NCBI GenBank assembly: GCA_031552535.1
Contig: JAVBMJ010000069.1
Coordinates: 1-26,283, forward strand
From: JAVBMJ01 sp031552535
GTDB taxonomy: Bacteria > Bacteroidota > Bacteroidia > Bacteroidales > Rikenellaceae
Direction of reading: 5' to 3'
DNA length: 26,283 bases
Positions 23,933-26,283 of this stretch are shown one piece after another; the first letter of the stretch is position 1; each line of letters begins with the position of its first letter. The notes beneath the pieces were generated by a model that saw only the letters and a program-made list of their open reading frames with translations, had not been told where the DNA came from and did no database searches. The translations under genes were made by a program, and so were the position numbers.

Positions 23933-24673
23933 CTAATCCTGATTTTCATATAAGTCGGGGCGCATCGCACGATGCTCCTCCTTCATGATTTTTTCTACCT
24001 TTTCCGCAAGTCCGGCCACAGTCATTCCAGCCGCCCCGGCCGCGGACACCGGCTGCAGCACCCTAACCCTGAACCGATGAGGCATCTTGAATTTCCGTCC
24101 ATCCGTCATATCGCCCGTTCCGTCGATGACACAAGGCAATATGTCGGCCCCCACCTCTTTGGCCATCAAAAAAGCCCCTTCTCGGAAACGGTGTATACGC
24201 CCGTCGCGGCTGCGGGTTCCCTCGGGAAAGATAATCACCGATGTCCCCGCCTTAAGATGCTCGCCGGCCTGGCGCACCATCCGCCTGAAACCCGAAGCCG
24301 TGCCGCGCTCGATAGCTATATCTCCATGCATCCAAAGTACAGCCCCGAACAATGGCCAGCGATAGACCTCCTTCTTGGCTATCCACTTGAAATCGAGCCT
24401 CAACAGATACATGATCGGTATGTCGAACATGGACCCGTGGTTTGTAACGACTACATAAGGTCCGGCATGCCGGTATCCCTCCCAGCCTTCGATATTCAAT
24501 CTCCACCAGGGGCAAAGCCTGAATATAGACAGCGACCACCAACGCGATACGACATGCAACACCCTGCGCTCACGGTCGAAAGCCACCGTAAGGACGAACA
24601 CCAACGACAGGAATACGAAGAACAAAAGCGTGAACAGCAGCATTACTACTGCATAAGACAGAGTCCTTATCAA
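23933..24673 (-). CDS. plsC: 1-acyl-sn-glycerol-3-phosphate acyltransferase (PlsC family)
   Basis: 246 residues. It transfers an acyl chain to lysophosphatidic acid at the inner membrane. An N-terminal membrane helix (about 8-32) precedes the acyltransferase domain, with NHGSMFD (His79, Asp84; NHQSxxD is more usual), the FKWIAKKEVYRWPLFG block, GDIAIERG, and FPEGTRS (149-155). The frame begins at TTG 24673, two codons after an in-frame stop. ATG 24643 (residue 11) is a shorter alternative that still keeps the helix. It lies 3 nt upstream of parE. Between it and fabD is a divergent intergenic region. The family also includes acyltransferases of other lipids, so the substrate is inferred. Confidence 0.88.
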   Translation of the reverse strand: MIRTLSYAVVMLLFTLLFFVFLSLVFVLTVAFDRERRVLHVVSRWWSLSIFRLCPWWRLNIEGWEGYRHAGPYVVVTNHGSMFDIPIMYLLRLDFKWIAKKEVYRWPLFGAVLWMHGDIAIERGTASGFRRMVRQAGEHLKAGTSVIIFPEGTRSRDGRIHRFREGAFLMAKEVGADILPCVIDGTGDMTDGRKFKMPHRFRVRVLQPVSAAGAAGMTVAGLAEKVEKIMKEEHRAMRPDLYENQD

Positions 24674-24831
24674 ATCTCAATATTTTTATACGACTGCAAA
24701 CCAATCGCTTATTCATAGCACGACTCACCATCCCGGCCATGGGCCTGGCGGGATTTATCCCGCAATTTTAATACTTTTTCCGCACTTCTTCCCCCGACCG
24801 CCCCACCTTTTTATTAACATTCTATCACATA
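24674..24831. other. Divergent plsC/fabD intergenic region, plsC side
   Basis: No gene is seen. GCGGGA-TTTA-TCCCGC (24748-24763) is a 6-bp hairpin followed on plus by a T-rich run. It sits about 75 bp before the plsC start. No convincing plsC promoter was found on the minus strand. Confidence 0.35.
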
Positions 24832-24863
24832 TTGCCATGCCACCGGAAAAATGACTATTTTTG
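24832..24863 (+). promoter_or_regulatory. Candidate fabD promoter
   Basis: TTG at 24832-24834 is followed after 21 bp by TATTTTTG (24856-24863), a perfect match to TAnnTTTG. Transcription would start near 24870 and give a leader of about 220 nt that carries the whole structured repeat copy B before fabD. Confidence 0.65.
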
Positions 24864-24890
24864 CGAAACGAAAAACCAAAATAATCATTA

Positions 24891-25085
24891 TAAGTAATGT
24901 GAAATAATTATTTCGCTGCTATTTGAGATCTATTTTGAGATGGATTTTGATTTTTGACGAAGAAGCCTGGCTGGCCAGGTGGGTGAGGATAAAATTAAAA
25001 TACACTCAAAAGAGACTCAAAGAATGGCGAAAAACATAAAAATCACATCACTTACAATGTGTTAATAATTGTTGAACATTACTTA
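24891..25085 (+). repeat. Dispersed structured repeat, copy B, complete, in the fabD leader
   Basis: 195 bp bounded by 22-bp imperfect terminal inverted repeats: 24891-24912 and 25064-25085 agree at 19 of 22, with TAAGTAATGT/ACATTACTTA at the tips. Inside are nested pairings: 24913-24920 with 25023-25030, TTTGAG (24922-24927) with CTCAAA (25016-25021), TTTTGAG (24933-24939) with CTCAAAA (25005-25011), and an apical CCTGG-CTGG-CCAGG hairpin (24966-24979). The first 140 bp align gaplessly with copy A. The ends can be read as TA-flanked, as in Tc1/mariner-type elements, but the TA is part of the palindrome, so this is only suggestive. The right arm stops 4 nt before the fabD ATG. It contains no gene. 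Confidence 0.82.
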
Positions 25086-25089
25086 AGCC

Positions 25090-25974
25090 ATGAAAGCATT
25101 TGTTTTTCCGGGACAGGGCGCCCAGTTCACAGGAATGGGAAAAGAGCTCTATGACAGCGTGCCCTCAGCAAAAGAACTTTTCGAAAAAGCCAACGGAATA
25201 CTCGGCTTCCGCATCACCGACATCATGTTCTCCGGAACTGAAGAAGAGTTACGCCAGACAAAGGTAACGCAACCGGCGGTATTCCTGCACAGCGTGATCC
25301 TTGCAAAATCGTTGGGCGAAGACTTCAAGCCTGAGATGGTGGCGGGGCACTCACTGGGTGAATTCAGCGCACTGGTAGCCGCCGGGGCATTGTCGTTCGA
25401 GGACGGGTTGCGCCTGGTGTCGGCCCGCGCGCAGGCGATGCAGAAGGCTTGCGAGAAAAATCCTTCCACCATGGCTGCCATCCTCGGTCTGGACGACGCC
25501 AAAGTCGAGGAAATATGTGCATCTATCGATGCGGTGGTGGTTCCGGCCAACTATAACAGCCCCGGGCAGTTGGTTATCTCGGGCTCGATAGAGGGCATAG
25601 ACAAAGCATGTGAACTGCTGTTGGCGGCAGGTGCTAAACGCGCCCTGAAACTCAGTGTGGGCGGAGCATTCCACTCGCCGTTGATGGAACCGGCCAAAGT
25701 CGAACTGGAAGCCGCGATAAAGGCCGCTCCTTTTAAAACTCCCATCGCTCCGGTTTATCAGAATGTGGATGCCAAACCCTACACCGATCCGGAGGCGATC
25801 AAGGCCCACCTGATAGCGCAACTCACGGCTCCGGTACGCTGGACGCAGATAGTTCAGAACATGATAGCCGACGGCGCTGATGATTTCACAGAACTCGGCC
25901 CCGGTGCAGTCCTGCAGGGGCTCATCAAAAAAGTGAGCCGCGAAGTGGCCTGCGAGTCGAAACAAACCCTGTAA
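25090..25974 (+). CDS. fabD: Malonyl-CoA:ACP transacylase
   Basis: 294 residues. It loads malonyl groups onto acyl carrier protein for fatty-acid elongation. It has FPGQGAQFTGMGKEL at the N-terminus, the nucleophile Ser88 in GHSLGE, Arg113 for the malonyl carboxylate and His195 in GGAFHSPLM. The ELGPGAVLQGLI C-terminal block is also present. The length is slightly shorter than E. coli FabD (309). The start ATG 25090 is at the family N-terminus. It is the only plus-strand gene at this end; the leader contains the structured repeat. Confidence 0.96.
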   Translation: MKAFVFPGQGAQFTGMGKELYDSVPSAKELFEKANGILGFRITDIMFSGTEEELRQTKVTQPAVFLHSVILAKSLGEDFKPEMVAGHSLGEFSALVAAGALSFEDGLRLVSARAQAMQKACEKNPSTMAAILGLDDAKVEEICASIDAVVVPANYNSPGQLVISGSIEGIDKACELLLAAGAKRALKLSVGGAFHSPLMEPAKVELEAAIKAAPFKTPIAPVYQNVDAKPYTDPEAIKAHLIAQLTAPVRWTQIVQNMIADGADDFTELGPGAVLQGLIKKVSREVACESKQTL

Positions 25975-26032
25975 GGCGGATACACGACAGCCTGCCACGG
26001 ATATAAATCTCCAGGGGCCGGCCGTACGCCTT

Positions 26033-26090
26033 ATACCATAACCGCCAATGGCCGTCCAATTTCATGGATGGCCATTGGCGGTTATGGTAT
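26033..26090 (+). terminator. Very long perfect hairpin after fabD
   Basis: Arms 26033-26053 and 26070-26090 are exact 21-bp inverted copies. The loop can extend the stem by TCCA/TGGA after one G-T wobble, leaving a 6-nt loop. No T-tract follows on either side. It lies about 58 nt after the fabD stop. Termination is likely by position, but the length and lack of a U-run are unusual. Confidence 0.55.
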
Positions 26091-26159
26091 TCCGGGACCG
26101 GCAGCAAGATTTCTACAGGAAAATATTTTTTGTAGGGTGTGTTAGCATAAAGCCGTATG

Positions 26160-26258
26160 TTTGGGTTCTGTAAGGCGGTTTTGTGTTATACAAGTGAAAT
26201 TTTTGAGACAATGTGGTTCCATTGGGGATAAAATTTCATGCGGTAGAACCCAAAACCG
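26160..26258 (+). repeat. Nested inverted repeats with two alternative pairings
   Basis: TTTGGGTTCT (26160-26169) pairs with AGAACCCAAA (26245-26254). Inside it TGAAATTTT (26195-26203) pairs with AAAATTTCA (26230-26238), and CAATG (26209-26213) with CATTG (26220-26224). A competing pairing joins CGGTTTTG (26176-26183) with CAAAACCG (26251-26258) and uses part of the same right arm. No gene is seen between fabD and the window end. It could be a leader RNA of the next gene or an element end. Confidence 0.45.
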
Positions 26259-26283
26259 ACAGGAAAACGAACGTGCGGGTTTA

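Noticed and set aside
24941..25039. A possible short peptide (starting WILIF) across the structured repeat, or a five-codon MDFDF mini-frame
   Set aside because: Copy A has an in-frame stop in the longer frame, and differences between the copies show no codon-position bias; pairing explains them better.
1..26283. CRISPR array, tRNA or rRNA genes, prophage or defence system
   Set aside because: No regularly spaced repeats, cloverleaf-like or rRNA-like sequence, or phage or defence proteins were seen in any gap or frame.

Overview
The window reads as a chromosomal housekeeping segment of a Bacteroidota bacterium, most likely order Bacteroidales. Three things point there. The protein set includes a two-gene topoisomerase IV, a DUF4878-type lipoprotein, a LolA-like protein, a secreted TPR protein and a single-chain PurL. 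The best promoter candidates fit the Bacteroidota consensus (TTTG, about 19-21 bp, TAnnTTTG). There are no obvious strong Shine-Dalgarno sites. I saw no rRNA, tRNA, CRISPR array, prophage or complete insertion sequence.

Layout, left to right: a dispersed structured repeat (copy A, 1-140), the htpG terminator and htpG on minus; a 435-bp gap with a palindrome cluster and a 155-bp inverted-repeat element; a dihydroorotate-dehydrogenase-like flavoprotein on plus; an 886-bp gap holding a decayed insertion sequence with a second small element nested in it. Then follows a long minus-strand run, listed by coordinate: TPR protein, gyrA, LolA-like protein, DUF4878-like lipoprotein, YiiX-like lipoprotein, ftsK, murI, purL, aroK, parC, parE and plsC. 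Finally fabD is on plus, preceded by copy B of the structured repeat and followed by two hairpin-rich segments.

How the genes relate: gyrA, parC, parE and ftsK handle DNA supercoiling, decatenation and terminal segregation. plsC and fabD belong to phospholipid and fatty-acid synthesis. aroK, purL and murI form a tightly overlapping biosynthetic operon (4-nt overlap aroK/purL, 8-nt overlap purL/murI). plsC and parE are 3 nt apart with parC 102 nt further on, so these three are probably co-transcribed.

The most unusual signal is the dispersed repeat at the two ends of the window. The two copies align without gaps over 140 bp (112 identities by hand count). At least three of their differences are double compensatory changes in proposed stems, and others are wobble-compatible. 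Copy B has 22-bp terminal inverted repeats (19/22) and fills the leader between a good promoter and the fabD start codon. The second notable signal is that topoisomerase IV subunit A ends in QLDLF, a canonical sliding-clamp-binding pentapeptide, at the tip of an acidic, apparently disordered tail.
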